This document shows positions 1 to 9,399 of a stretch of 64,000 nt of DNA, one piece after another (the first letter of the stretch is position 1; every line of letters starts with the position of its first letter). The stretch covers positions 24,108 through 88,107 of the forward strand of contig JASBVN010000012.1 of the NCBI GenBank assembly GCA_029961045.1. Reading direction: 5' to 3'. Under the pieces are notes generated by a model that saw only the letters and a program-made list of their open reading frames with translations, had not been told where the DNA came from and made no database searches. Made by a program: the position numbers and the translations under genes. The stretch is from Alicyclobacillaceae bacterium. GTDB taxonomy: Bacteria; Bacillota; Bacilli; Kyrpidiales; Kyrpidiaceae.

Positions 1-2
1 TC

Positions 3-704
3 GGCGGATGGGCCGCCCTGTACGGATACAAAATCCTTTTGTACAAATATCCGCAAAACCCGTCTCGATTCCTGCCGGCGGGAGTTCTCGCCGTTTTGTT
101 GCTCCTTCCGGCCGCCCCTTCCTTTGTCGTCACCGACGATTTCGCCAGTAAACCGGAACTGTTCGGAGGAACGGAAACCCTCCTCCGCGCCCTCGTCCAC
201 CCTCCCGTCGCGACGCGAGCCCTCCACCTCGCCGCCACGGGGCTTCTGTTGGGCGGGCTCACCGTCTGCGCCACGGCCTACCGCCCCCTGCGCCGGCTGC
301 CCGAAGGGGTCCCGGGCCGCGGGTTTTATGTCCGTGCGAACCGCTTTGGATTGCGCTGGATTTTCGCCGTGTTGGCGGGTCAGGCGGTCATCGGATCGGC
401 CACCCTCTTCACCCTGTCCCCGGAGGCGCGGAGTGCCCTCTCCGGTGGAGCGGCGGGCGGCCCCCTGCTCCTGGCCGCCGGAATCGCCCTTACCGCCCTG
501 GCCGCCGGAGCGGCTCTCTTTTTCCTCCTGTCCGGGCGGACCGCAGGCTTACTGGGAACGCTGGGCGTCCTGGTGATCGCCGTGCTGCTGGTGATGGGCA
601 CGATCCGCCTTCAGGTCAAACCGTATCAGAACGGTCCCTATTTCGGCGAGGTGCCGCCTCACTTGATCCCGGTGGTCCTCCAACAGCCGCGGTGCGGTTG
701 GTGA
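3..704 (+). CDS. Integral membrane protein, 5' end outside the window
   Basis: The frame is open from base 3, so the true start lies upstream and only the C-terminal part is visible. The visible part has about five hydrophobic segments separated by short Arg-rich loops, and a His-containing helix (ALHLAATGLLLGGL). The short polar C-terminus ends in QQPRCGW. The general look is that of a cytochrome-b-like or quinol-oxidase-like membrane subunit, but I recognise no diagnostic motif, so no function is assigned. The stop lies 22 bases before the convergent fabL stop. Confidence 0.6.
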   Translation, partial: GGWAALYGYKILLYKYPQNPSRFLPAGVLAVLLLLPAAPSFVVTDDFASKPELFGGTETLLRALVHPPVATRALHLAATGLLLGGLTVCATAYRPLRRLPEGVPGRGFYVRANRFGLRWIFAVLAGQAVIGSATLFTLSPEARSALSGGAAGGPLLLAAGIALTALAAGAALFFLLSGRTAGLLGTLGVLVIAVLLVMGTIRLQVKPYQNGPYFGEVPPHLIPVVLQQPRCGW

Positions 705-726
705 ATGGACCTAGGAGACCTCGTGT

Positions 727-2080
<1,354 letters not shown>

Positions 2081-2096
2081 ACCGCGTCCTCCCCCT

Positions 2097-3209
2097 TCAG
2101 GCTCCCTTGTCGCGGGCGGTGGGGATGAAATCCCGGAACATCTGCGCCCGCACCAGGGATTCGATGGCGACCCACAGGACTGGGCCCACGAACAGGCCGA
2201 GGACGCCGAGGATCTTCCAACCCACGTACACGGCGATCAGCGTCGACAGCGTGTCCAGCCCCATGTTGTCGGCCATGATTTTCGGTTCGATGATGTGCCG
2301 GACCAGGGAAATCACCGCCTGGAGCGCGAGAATCTCCAGGCCGAGGGTGTACTGGCCGGTCAACAGGCACCACGCGCCCCACGGGATCGTGACGATTAAA
2401 GACCCGACGATCGGGAGCAGCCCCGTCACGCCGATCAGGGTTCCCATCGTGATGGCATAATCGACCCGGAACAGCAACAACCCGGCGATGGCCATCACGG
2501 CGGTCACCAGGACGAGGATCAACTGGGCCCGCACCATCCCGGTGATGGCCCGGGTCACGTCGGAAAACACGGCCGTCATCTTTTCGTCCCAAGTCGGCGG
2601 AAGGGCGGCGATGAAGCTCCGGGTGATCCGCTCCTTATCCTTTAGGAAAAAGTAGGTGCTGATCAGGGCGATGATCAGGATGGTCAGCCACTCGGGCAGG
2701 CCCGTCAATCCGTGCAACCAGGTCAGAAAATACTCCAACATCCGGGACACTTCGGCGGAACCGAGTTGGGTGAAATGTTGCAGCATCGACTCCATTTCGG
2801 CTCTCATCGAAGGGGGGATAAACTCCCGGCCGTGCTGAAACTGATAGGCGATCCAGTCCCGCACCGAAGCGTATATCTCCGGAAGGCGCACCGACAAGGC
2901 GGCCACTTCCTGGGCGATTTGCACGATCGCAAAGATAAACCCCACGAAAATGGAGCCCAACACCACAATCATCGCCGCGAGAATCGCCAACCAGCGGGGC
3001 AGGCGCCAGCGCTCCAACAACCGGACGATCGGCTGGAGCAACACGGCGATCACCAAGCCGATCACAAAGGGAGTCGTATAGGGCAAGGTTCTGACAAACA
3101 CCCACGACACCGCAATCATAAACAAAATCAGAAGCGCGATTTCCGCCAACTTCCGGAAATATTGAAGCAATTCCGGAGGCCACATGGAGCGCGGTCGCCA
3201 GTCGCTCAA
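2097..3209 (-). CDS. AI-2E family (YtvI-like) membrane permease
   Basis: About 370 residues with seven or eight hydrophobic helices in the arrangement of the AI-2E/UPF0118 family. Two N-terminal helices come first, then a soluble amphipathic stretch (about residues 100-200), then ISTYFFLKDKERI, IGVTGLLPIVGS and HIIEPKIMADNMGL. Some members are spore-associated (YtvI) and others export small solutes or Na+, so the substrate is unknown. An ATG at 3215 has its ribosome site (GCGAGGGG) directly abutting, whereas the TTG at 3209 has it six bases away, so TTG is preferred. MWPPELL at 3185 is the latest credible start. It leads the operon with ntdp and fabL. Confidence 0.85.
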   Translation of the reverse strand: MSDWRPRSMWPPELLQYFRKLAEIALLILFMIAVSWVFVRTLPYTTPFVIGLVIAVLLQPIVRLLERWRLPRWLAILAAMIVVLGSIFVGFIFAIVQIAQEVAALSVRLPEIYASVRDWIAYQFQHGREFIPPSMRAEMESMLQHFTQLGSAEVSRMLEYFLTWLHGLTGLPEWLTILIIALISTYFFLKDKERITRSFIAALPPTWDEKMTAVFSDVTRAITGMVRAQLILVLVTAVMAIAGLLLFRVDYAITMGTLIGVTGLLPIVGSLIVTIPWGAWCLLTGQYTLGLEILALQAVISLVRHIIEPKIMADNMGLDTLSTLIAVYVGWKILGVLGLFVGPVLWVAIESLVRAQMFRDFIPTARDKGA

Positions 3210-3306
3210 AACCATCCCCTCGCTTGACAAGCGTAAAGTACATCGCCGACAATAGGTGCGATTGCGGTAAACGGCGGCCGGCTCGCCGGCGAGTTCCGGC
3301 CGGTCC

Positions 3307-3519
3307 TCACCGCAGCAGGCGAGCGCGCCACGCGAAAGCGCACCCGACCACCGCCAGGGCGGCACCGCAAGCGATCGCCGCCCGGATGAAATGCCCGGTG
3401 GACAGACTCTGCCCCACCAGGGCGAACAGAAACATCGCCGCAACGGCGAACAAAAAGAACAACGGTTTGTACTTCCGCGGAATGCTCCGGGACGTGGATT
3501 GGGGCGTCGTAGTCGGCAA
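3307..3519 (-). CDS. Small two-helix membrane protein, unknown function
   Basis: A 70-residue protein beginning at a TTG with a clear GGAGAGGAG ribosome site ten bases upstream. After a polar Thr/Ser-rich N-terminus and a SIPRKYKP segment it has two transmembrane helices (FFLFAVAAMFLFALVGQ and AAIACGAALAVVGCAFAW) and ends in Arg-rich residues. I do not recognise a family. It lies upstream of the AI-2E gene on the same strand with about 100 bases between, and could be the first gene of that operon. Confidence 0.65.
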   Translation of the reverse strand: MPTTTPQSTSRSIPRKYKPLFFLFAVAAMFLFALVGQSLSTGHFIRAAIACGAALAVVGCAFAWRARLLR

Positions 3520-3651
3520 TCGAATTCGTCTCCTCTCCGGCGTGCTCGTTCTCCATCATAACAGACCCGACCCTTCATTTGAAGCGCGCGCCGGGCGGCG
3601 GTCCGCATGCCCCGGAAGGCGCGCACAGCCACGAAAGGGGCTTGATACGCA

Positions 3652-4704
3652 GTGATCGACGTCTTAATCGTACTGCCGGCACCCTCCCCGCCCGCAGGCG
3701 GAAACTGGGTATTTTCCCACCGATTGCGCCGGCATCTGGAACCCCTCGGCATCCGGGTCCGGATCATCGACCTCAACGAAGTCACTCCCGAGGAAATCGA
3801 AAAGGCGGACATCGTGCACGCCTTTAACGCATCCCGTACGGCGGCGCCCTTGATCGAACGGTTCGGCCGTCCAAACCGGCCCTTTGTCGTCACTTTCACC
3901 GGAACGGACGTTAACGAAGAAATCCGCAGGCCCGAGGAACAGGAGCGCATCTTGAGGACGGCCGGACAGGCCGATGCCCTGATTTTTCTGACCTCGACAG
4001 CCATGGAAGAATTCGCCCGGCGCCATCCGGCGCTGCGGGACCGGTGCGTTCACATTCCCCTCGGCATCGAGGTGCCGCCCGGATCCGGCCTGGACCGCTC
4101 CCACTGGGGCTGGGAAGCCGGCGACCTGGTCTTCTTCCTCCCCGCAGGACTGCGGCCCGTCAAACGCCCCCTGGACGCCCTGGGACCCCTCGAGCGGCTC
4201 CACGAAGAACATCCGGAGGTCCGGTTCTGTATCGCCGGGGCCGTATTCGATCCCGGTATTCTGACCCGGGTGGAGGAGGCGGCCGCAGCCAAGCCGTGGT
4301 TCCGGTGGCTGGGCCAGGTTCCCCACGAACAAATGGGAGACCTCTACCGGGCGGCAGACGTGGTGCTGAACACCTCTTCCTCGGAAGGCCTGTCCCACGC
4401 TCTGCTTGAAGCGATGGCCTCCGGACGGGCGGTGCTGGCCTCCGCGGTTCCGGGCAACATCGATTTGATCCGGGAAGGGGAAGACGGTCTGCTGTACCGG
4501 GATCCAGAGGACTTCCTCCGGCAGGCCCGCCGCCTCGCCGAAAACCCCGAGTTGCGAAAAAGCCTCGGGATCCGGGCCGCCGCGCGGATCGCCGAGGAAT
4601 TCTCCCCGACAGAGGAACAAAAGCGGTACGCCGGGCTGTACCGGGATCTGGCCGCCGCTCCCTGCGGTTCCGGCGATCATCGCCGTTCAAACACCCACAC
4701 GTGA
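3652..4704 (+). CDS. GT4-family glycosyltransferase
   Basis: A 350-residue GT-B fold glycosyltransferase. The N-terminal half has the early PAPSPPAGGNWVFSHRL loop and the VVTFTGTDVNEE segment. The C-terminal nucleotide-sugar-binding half has LPAGLRPVKRPL (the usual R..K pair), a LGQVPHEQMGDLYRAADVVL helix and the family's hallmark SSSEGLSHALLEAMASGRAVLAS. The start is GTG with AAAGGGG upstream. It stands alone on the plus strand, so acceptor and sugar cannot be inferred. Its last 28 bases overlap convergently with the end of the next gene. Confidence 0.85.
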   Translation: MIDVLIVLPAPSPPAGGNWVFSHRLRRHLEPLGIRVRIIDLNEVTPEEIEKADIVHAFNASRTAAPLIERFGRPNRPFVVTFTGTDVNEEIRRPEEQERILRTAGQADALIFLTSTAMEEFARRHPALRDRCVHIPLGIEVPPGSGLDRSHWGWEAGDLVFFLPAGLRPVKRPLDALGPLERLHEEHPEVRFCIAGAVFDPGILTRVEEAAAAKPWFRWLGQVPHEQMGDLYRAADVVLNTSSSEGLSHALLEAMASGRAVLASAVPGNIDLIREGEDGLLYRDPEDFLRQARRLAENPELRKSLGIRAAARIAEEFSPTEEQKRYAGLYRDLAAAPCGSGDHRRSNTHT

Positions 4705-5045
4705 AGCCGGACTGCCCCGAGTTCACCCCTCCGGCGCGCCCATTCCCGCAGCGTTTCCCACTGGCCGGCCGTCAAACCGCATTCGGGCGACACGCCGGGC
4801 CGGTCCCGGCCCTCCGCCGGCTCTTTCGCCTCCTGGACCGCCGCCACCGCCGCGGCGGCCGCAGGGGTTGCGCACACAATTTCCTCCACGAACAACCCCG
4901 GCTGGTCCGTCCCTTCCCACAGTTCCCAGCTCCGGATCTCCCCTCCGATTCCCGATTCGAACAACGCCGCCGCTTCCGACCGTTTCTCCCGAAATGCCGC
5001 CTCTTTTTCTCCGGCGATCCGGTACTCCACATAGACCTTCCACAT
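4677..5045 (-). CDS. Hypothetical protein coupled to mutY
   Basis: A 122-residue protein whose ATG lies two bases after the mutY stop (TGA-CC-ATG), so it is translationally coupled. The start MWKVYVEYRI followed by a basic/acidic helix and a later RLHVWVFERR strand suggests a small alpha/beta, ferredoxin-like fold of the NIPSNAP or antibiotic-monooxygenase kind, with an Ala-rich central helix. I do not recognise a named family. Position suggests co-expression with DNA repair, but no role is claimed. Confidence 0.6.
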   Translation of the reverse strand: MWKVYVEYRIAGEKEAAFREKRSEAAALFESGIGGEIRSWELWEGTDQPGLFVEEIVCATPAAAAAVAAVQEAKEPAEGRDRPGVSPECGLTAGQWETLREWARRRGELGAVRLHVWVFERR

Positions 5046-5047
5046 GG

Positions 5048-6154
5048 TCAAACTCCTTCCCGAATCAGCGACGGCCAAACTTTGCGGTAGGCCGTCGGAA
5101 ATGGATAAGCGGCGCACTCCTCCGGAGTCGCCCAGGTCCACCTGTCGGGCCCGTCTCCGGGAGGGAAAAACGGGCCCGCCGCGTTTTCGCCGGTGACGGG
5201 CGTACAGCGATAGATTCTCAGGTCCCATTTCCGGTGGCTGAAAATGTGTTCCACCCGGACCACTTCTTTGGAAACCCGCACCCGCAATCCGGACGCTCCG
5301 ACGGCCCTCGCCGCCGCTTCCTCCCAGGTTTCCTCCTCGGCCTTCTCCGCAGAGGGCAATTCCCATAGCCCGGCCAAAAGCCCTTCTTCGGGTCTCCGGC
5401 GAATCAGCCACCGCCCGTTCTCCACCACTAAAGCCGCCGCCATCTTCACCGGAACCGGCCTTTTCTTCGGGGTCTTCACGGGATATTGTTCGGCAACCCC
5501 CTCTTCGGCGGCCGCGCAGTGGTTCCGCAAGGGACACTCTTCACATTTCGGGCCTTTGGGGAGGCAAAGGCGCGCCCCGAGATCCATCACCGCCTGGTTG
5601 AAGACCGAGGCCTCGCCCGGGGGAATCGCCGCCTCGACGAGATCCCGCACTTTCTTGCGCCCTGCGGGCCGGTCGACGGGATCGGCGATCAGGAAAAGCC
5701 GGGAGAAGACCCGCAACGCGTTCCCGTCCACCGCCGTTGCGTCCCGGTCGTAGGCCATGCTCAAAATCGCCCCGGCGGTATATTCCCCGATTCCCGGAAT
5801 CCCCCGGAGTTTTCCGGGATCCGCCGGAATCTCTCCACCGAAGCGCTCCACCACCATTTGAGCACCGCGGTGGAGATTCTTGGCCCGGGAGTAGTACCCC
5901 AGTCCCTCCCAATATTTCAGCACCTCTTCCTCCGGCGCTTCCGCCAGCCGGTCCACCGTGGGAAAGCGATGGAGAAATCGCTCGTAATAGGGTACGACGG
6001 TCTCGACCCGGGTCTGCTGGAGCATCACTTCCGATACCCAGATGCGGTACGGATCTTTGGTCTTGCGCCACGGCAGATCCCGGCTTTCCCGCCGGTACCA
6101 GCCGGTCAAAAGCGGGCCTACGGCCAAAAGGCGCCGGCGCGCCCGATCTTCCAT
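5048..6154 (-). CDS. mutY: A/G-specific adenine DNA glycosylase MutY
   Basis: A 368-residue base-excision repair enzyme that removes adenine mispaired with 8-oxoguanine or guanine. It carries the HhH-GPD region (WVSEVMLQQTRVETVVPYY, LRGIPGIGEYTAGAI with the following catalytic Asp region AVDGNALRV) and the [4Fe-4S] loop cysteines (CLPKGPKCEECPLRNHC). A C-terminal NUDIX-like 8-oxoG recognition domain follows (LLAGLWELPSAEK, VRVEHIFSHRKWDLRIY). The ATG at 6154 has AGAGGAG eight bases upstream and is favoured over an upstream GTG at 6163. In Bacillus mutY also lies near fabL. Confidence 0.95.
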   Translation of the reverse strand: MEDRARRRLLAVGPLLTGWYRRESRDLPWRKTKDPYRIWVSEVMLQQTRVETVVPYYERFLHRFPTVDRLAEAPEEEVLKYWEGLGYYSRAKNLHRGAQMVVERFGGEIPADPGKLRGIPGIGEYTAGAILSMAYDRDATAVDGNALRVFSRLFLIADPVDRPAGRKKVRDLVEAAIPPGEASVFNQAVMDLGARLCLPKGPKCEECPLRNHCAAAEEGVAEQYPVKTPKKRPVPVKMAAALVVENGRWLIRRRPEEGLLAGLWELPSAEKAEEETWEEAAARAVGASGLRVRVSKEVVRVEHIFSHRKWDLRIYRCTPVTGENAAGPFFPPGDGPDRWTWATPEECAAYPFPTAYRKVWPSLIREGV

Positions 6155-6240
6155 ACACGCCACTCCTCTGCGGCAGGAAACCCCTCCGGTTTCCGCGAAT
6201 GAATTTTGATGTGGAACGCAACTGAGGAAGGGGGAGCCCC

Positions 6241-6831
6241 ATGCCGATTTACACCCGCACGGGAGACCGCGGACGCACCCGAGTAGTCGGCGGCGCCCGG
6301 GACAAGGACGACCTCCGCGTCGAAGCTTACGGCACCGTAGACGAGGCCAACGCCTTCGTGGGCCAGGCCGTCGCCCAGCTCGACCCGGATCGGGACAAAG
6401 ACCTGATCGGCCACCTCGTCGACATCCAGCAGGAATTGTTCGACTGCGGAGCCGATCTGGCCGCCCTTCCCGGCAAACGCCCTTACAAAGTCCGCCGGGA
6501 AATGGCCGACCGCCTGGAACCCCTCATCGACGCATACATGGCGGAGGCGGTTCCCGTCAAGCGATTCATTCTGCCGGGAGGCCACCCCGCGGCCGCGTGC
6601 CTGCACGTCTGCCGGGTCGTCGTGCGCCGCGCCGAACGGCGGGTGGTCGCCCTGAGCCGCCGGGAAGAGATCAACCCGGAGGTCCTCCGGTACTTAAACC
6701 GCCTCTCCGACTTTTTCTTCGCCGCCGCCCGGGCGGTCAACGCCCGCGCCGGAAAGGGGGACATCGAATACATCCGCAGCCCGGAAGTGTTTCGGAACGG
6801 TGGAAAAAAGCCCGCGGATCAGGCGCCTTGA
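6241..6831 (+). CDS. pduO: PduO-type cob(I)alamin adenosyltransferase
   Basis: A 196-residue ATP:cob(I)alamin adenosyltransferase that makes adenosylcobalamin, matching the trimeric PduO/MMAB family. Key signatures are the N-terminal ATP-binding IYTRTGDRGRT, VEAYGTVDEANAFVG, FILPGGHPAAACLHVCRVVVRRAERR and NRLSDFFFAAARAVN near the C-terminus. The ATG has an AAGGGGGA ribosome site. It is divergent from mutY and followed by a small membrane-protein gene. No cobalamin riboswitch is visible in the roughly 85-base upstream gap. Confidence 0.93.
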   Translation: MPIYTRTGDRGRTRVVGGARDKDDLRVEAYGTVDEANAFVGQAVAQLDPDRDKDLIGHLVDIQQELFDCGADLAALPGKRPYKVRREMADRLEPLIDAYMAEAVPVKRFILPGGHPAAACLHVCRVVVRRAERRVVALSRREEINPEVLRYLNRLSDFFFAAARAVNARAGKGDIEYIRSPEVFRNGGKKPADQAP

Positions 6832-6923
6832 CCTCGCCGGCCCCATCCCGCTCGCCCCGGATGACCGCCGGAGAAATGAGCAGACTAACACGAGACTTCA
6901 CTCCGGGAGGTGGCGCGGCGATC

Positions 6924-7154
6924 ATGCTGCCCGTGTGGACCAACCTTTTCCCCAGGCGAAGAAGCGACCGGAACAACCTCGGCGCCGTGCTCCTTGGCGC
7001 CGGGATCGGCATCGCCGTCTGGGAATGGTTCAAAAAGACAGGGGGGCGCGAGATAGACCGGGAAACGGAAGAGCTTGACCGCTTGGCCGACGAAGTGTTG
7101 AAGACGGCCGCCGGGACAGACATCCGGCCCCCATCCAGCGGCGAACACCCCTGA
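6924..7154 (+). CDS. Small single-pass membrane protein
   Basis: A 76-residue protein with one transmembrane helix (NLGAVLLGAGIGIAVWEWF) following a basic N-terminus, then a charged, probably cytoplasmic, helix (REIDRETEELDRLADEVLK). The ATG at 6924 has GGGAGGTG upstream with somewhat long spacing. An in-frame upstream ATG at 6876 lacks a good ribosome site. It follows the adenosyltransferase gene and precedes a terminator. A perfect 14-bp tandem duplication covers its stop codon. Function is unknown. Confidence 0.55.
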   Translation: MLPVWTNLFPRRRSDRNNLGAVLLGAGIGIAVWEWFKKTGGREIDRETEELDRLADEVLKTAAGTDIRPPSSGEHP

Positions 7155-7174
7155 GTTTTGACCCCTGAGTTTTG
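7147..7174. repeat. 14-bp perfect tandem duplication
   Basis: The unit ACCCCTGAGTTTTG occurs twice head to tail. The first copy contains the stop codon of the small membrane protein, and the second lies just before the terminator hairpin. It looks like a recent slippage duplication. Confidence 0.8.
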
Positions 7175-7222
7175 CGGCGCCGCCCGTCCTGCGAATCCCG
7201 GGCGGGCGCCGTCCGCGTTTTT
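7175..7222 (+). terminator. Rho-independent terminator after the adenosyltransferase unit
   Basis: A GC-rich hairpin (GGCGCCGCCCG paired with CGGGCGGGCGCC, one bulge) is followed by GTCCGCGTTTTT on the plus strand. It lies after the small membrane protein and before the convergent EamA gene. Confidence 0.6.
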
Positions 7223-7229
7223 CCGGCCC

Positions 7230-8153
7230 TCACCGCCTGCCGGGCTGTTCTCCCCGGCCCCAAACGAACAGGCCCCCTTCCGACCAAACGATCCCCAGCA
7301 GAATCAGGAAGACCCCGGCCCAGCGATCCCACCCGACCGGTTCGCCCAGAATCACCGCAGCGGCGACCACGGCGGTGGGCAATTCGAGAGACCCCAGAAC
7401 CGCCGCCGCTCCTCCGCCCACCACCGGAATGGCGACACTAAACAACAAAGGGGGAATGATCTGGGCGAGCAACGCCACCAGCGTTCCCCACCCGTAGATC
7501 CCCCACCCGGACAGCGCGGCGACAAAGGCTTCCGGAGGCGACGCCAACAGAATCGGCATACCCGCTCCGGCGGAGATGGCAAAACTCCGGTACACCGGGG
7601 AGACGTCCACCGCCACCCGGCCGGTGCCGTAAAGCAGAAGCGAATAAGTCAGGGCGGAGCCCAATCCCAAGCATACGCCGCGCCACGACACCCCTCTTTC
7701 CCACTGATCCCGCAGAATTCCCACCGCCAAAACCGTCCCCGCGAGGATCATCAGCAGGGCCTGAATCCGCCGGGGCGTCCATTTGACCCGGTCGATCCAC
7801 GTTTCCAAAAGCATGGTCATCCAGGTGAACTGGAACAACAGCACGATGGCCAGCGAGGCGGGAAGTTCGGCCAGGGAATGATAATACAGGACCGTCGTCC
7901 CGCCCGACCCGAAGATCCCGAGAAGGGCGAGGCGCAGCCATTCCCCGGAATCCGGCTTCCGGCTCTTCCGGGCCGCCGACAGGGCGAAAAACCAGAAAAG
8001 AAGGGCGACGAAATATTGAGCGACCGTCACCCCCTCTACGGAGTACCCGTATCCCATGGCCGTTTTTAATACCGGAGAGACAAAACCGTAGGACGACGCC
8101 CCCAGTCCGACCATCCACAGAGCCTGGGCGCGCGTGGGACGCCGGAACCCCAT
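7230..8153 (-). CDS. EamA/DMT-superfamily transporter
   Basis: A 307-residue protein with ten predicted transmembrane helices in two EamA repeats, as in drug/metabolite transporters. Segments include LGASSYGFVSPVLKTAM in helix one, GSGGTTVLYYHSLAELPASLAIVLL in the first repeat and AAVLGSLELPTAVVAAAVILGE near the end of the second. The direction is probably export of a small metabolite, but the substrate is unknown. The ATG overlaps the upstream stop (TGATG) and has GGGGAGGTG five bases away, so it is coupled to the preceding small gene. Confidence 0.85.
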   Translation of the reverse strand: MGFRRPTRAQALWMVGLGASSYGFVSPVLKTAMGYGYSVEGVTVAQYFVALLFWFFALSAARKSRKPDSGEWLRLALLGIFGSGGTTVLYYHSLAELPASLAIVLLFQFTWMTMLLETWIDRVKWTPRRIQALLMILAGTVLAVGILRDQWERGVSWRGVCLGLGSALTYSLLLYGTGRVAVDVSPVYRSFAISAGAGMPILLASPPEAFVAALSGWGIYGWGTLVALLAQIIPPLLFSVAIPVVGGGAAAVLGSLELPTAVVAAAVILGEPVGWDRWAGVFLILLGIVWSEGGLFVWGRGEQPGRR

Positions 8154-8410
8154 CAGTGCACCTCCCCGTCGTACTCCGGAAAACTGCCGGAGCCTCCAAC
8201 CCCTTCCCGGTGCATTTTCTCACGGAGTCGGTCCACCATATAGCGCCCCACCATTTGGAACAATTCGTCCCGGTCGAGTTCCCCCACCAGTTGCAACAGT
8301 TCGGCGCGGCTCAGTTCCTGAAGAACCCCCGAGACGATGATCACGGCATCTTCCTCGTCTCCCGTCAACTGGTCTTTGTACAGCGCGTACAAATCGTCGA
8401 CAAACCTCAC
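8153..8410 (-). CDS. Small acidic protein, DUF6154-like
   Basis: An 85-residue protein beginning VRFVDDLYALYKDQLTGDEEDAV, resembling small Bacillus proteins of the DUF6154 type. It is helical and acidic, with an ELSRAELLQLVGELDRDELFQMVGRYMVDRLREKM core. The GTG at 8410 is chosen because the family begins here. A further in-frame ATG at 8461 would add 17 residues, but that stretch contains a TATACT element that looks like a promoter -10. The stop overlaps the start of the EamA gene. Function is unknown. Confidence 0.6.
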   Translation of the reverse strand: MRFVDDLYALYKDQLTGDEEDAVIIVSGVLQELSRAELLQLVGELDRDELFQMVGRYMVDRLREKMHREGVGGSGSFPEYDGEVH

Positions 8411-8494
8411 TCCGTCCACCGCCTTTCCAGCAGACGCTTCTTCTTCTAGTATAACAGGCATTCCCGGAAAACTAGGAGCGGCCGGCCGCCTGAC

Positions 8495-9307
8495 TCAGAA
8501 AATGTCCATGCTCCCCCGCCGCCGGACATAGGCCCAGTGGTTCGTAGGCCCGTGCCCGCCCCCGATTCCGGGAGCTTCTTCGATGGCCGCCGAGACAAAG
8601 GCCTTGGCGACGGACACCGCGTCCAACAAGGTGCTGCCCTTGGCCAGCTCGGCCGCGATCGCCGCGGAAAACGTGCACCCGGTTCCGTGTGTGTGCCGGG
8701 TGTGGACGCGGGTACCGGGAAACTCCACCACCGCCCGGCCGTCGAATAGGATGTCGAGGGGTTCTCCGGGGAAGTGGCCGCCTTTCACCACAGCGGCGCC
8801 CGCCCCCATGCCCACGATCCGTTTGGCCGCTTCGATCATGTCTTCCCGGCTGCGGATTTCCAATCCCGTCAGCACTTCCGCCTCCGGAAGATTGGGGGTC
8901 ACCACCGCCGCCAGCGGCAACAATTTCCGGATCAAAGCCTCCCGGGCGTCCTCTTCGAGCAGAAGGGCGCCGCCTTTGGCGACCATCACCGGATCGACGA
9001 CCAAGGGGGCGATGCGGCGTTCCCGGATCCTGTCGGCGACCGCCTCGATGATGGCGGCGGTGGCCAACATGCCCGTTTTGGCGGCATCCACCCCGAGATC
9101 TTCCGCAACCGCATCAATTTGGGCCGCGATCATCTCCGGGGGCACCGGATGGTATCCGAACACACCCCGGGTATTTTGCACCGTAACGGCGGTCACCGCC
9201 GTCATCCCATATACGCCGAGCATCTGAAACGTCTTGAGGTCCGCTTGAATTCCCGCTCCACCGCCGCTGTCGGAGCCGGCGATGGACAGGGCTTTCGCCG
9301 TGGTCAT
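8495..9307 (-). CDS. thiD: Hydroxymethylpyrimidine (phosphate) kinase ThiD
   Basis: A 270-residue ribokinase-fold enzyme that phosphorylates HMP and HMP-phosphate in thiamine synthesis. It begins with ALSIAGSDSGGGAGIQADLKTF, followed by GMTAVTAVTVQNT. The middle has DPVMVAKGG and VVTPNLPEAEVL. The C-terminal anion-hole/catalytic motif is HTHGTGCTFSAAIAAELA. Some homologues act as pyridoxal kinases, so that remains possible. The ATG has GGAGGGGGGAG just upstream. It follows fumarase on the same strand but is separated from it by a terminator hairpin, and no other thi gene is nearby. Confidence 0.93.
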   Translation of the reverse strand: MTTAKALSIAGSDSGGGAGIQADLKTFQMLGVYGMTAVTAVTVQNTRGVFGYHPVPPEMIAAQIDAVAEDLGVDAAKTGMLATAAIIEAVADRIRERRIAPLVVDPVMVAKGGALLLEEDAREALIRKLLPLAAVVTPNLPEAEVLTGLEIRSREDMIEAAKRIVGMGAGAAVVKGGHFPGEPLDILFDGRAVVEFPGTRVHTRHTHGTGCTFSAAIAAELAKGSTLLDAVSVAKAFVSAAIEEAPGIGGGHGPTNHWAYVRRRGSMDIF

Positions 9308-9326
9308 GGCTCCCCCCTCCACACAC

Positions 9327-9350
9327 AAAAGGGCCCGGCGTTCCGGGCCC
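9327..9350 (-). terminator. Terminator between fumarase and thiD
   Basis: On the minus strand a perfect GGGCCCGG/CCGGGCCC stem with a short loop is followed immediately by TTTT. It ends about 20 bases before the thiD start, so it either closes the fumarase unit or attenuates thiD. Confidence 0.7.
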
Positions 9351-9399
9351 CGCGATCCCCCGTCCGTTCCCGCGGCCGAAGCCTCCGGGAGGAGGTTCT

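Noticed and set aside
3216..4004. Extension of the AI-2E reading frame by over 250 codons upstream.
   Set aside because: The extension has no family similarity, overlaps the glycosyltransferase on the other strand, and good starts exist at 3209-3215.
3652..4704. Assignment of the glycosyltransferase to bacillithiol synthesis (BshA).
   Set aside because: The GT4 fold is clear, but the N-terminal motif differs from BshA and no bsh genes are adjacent.
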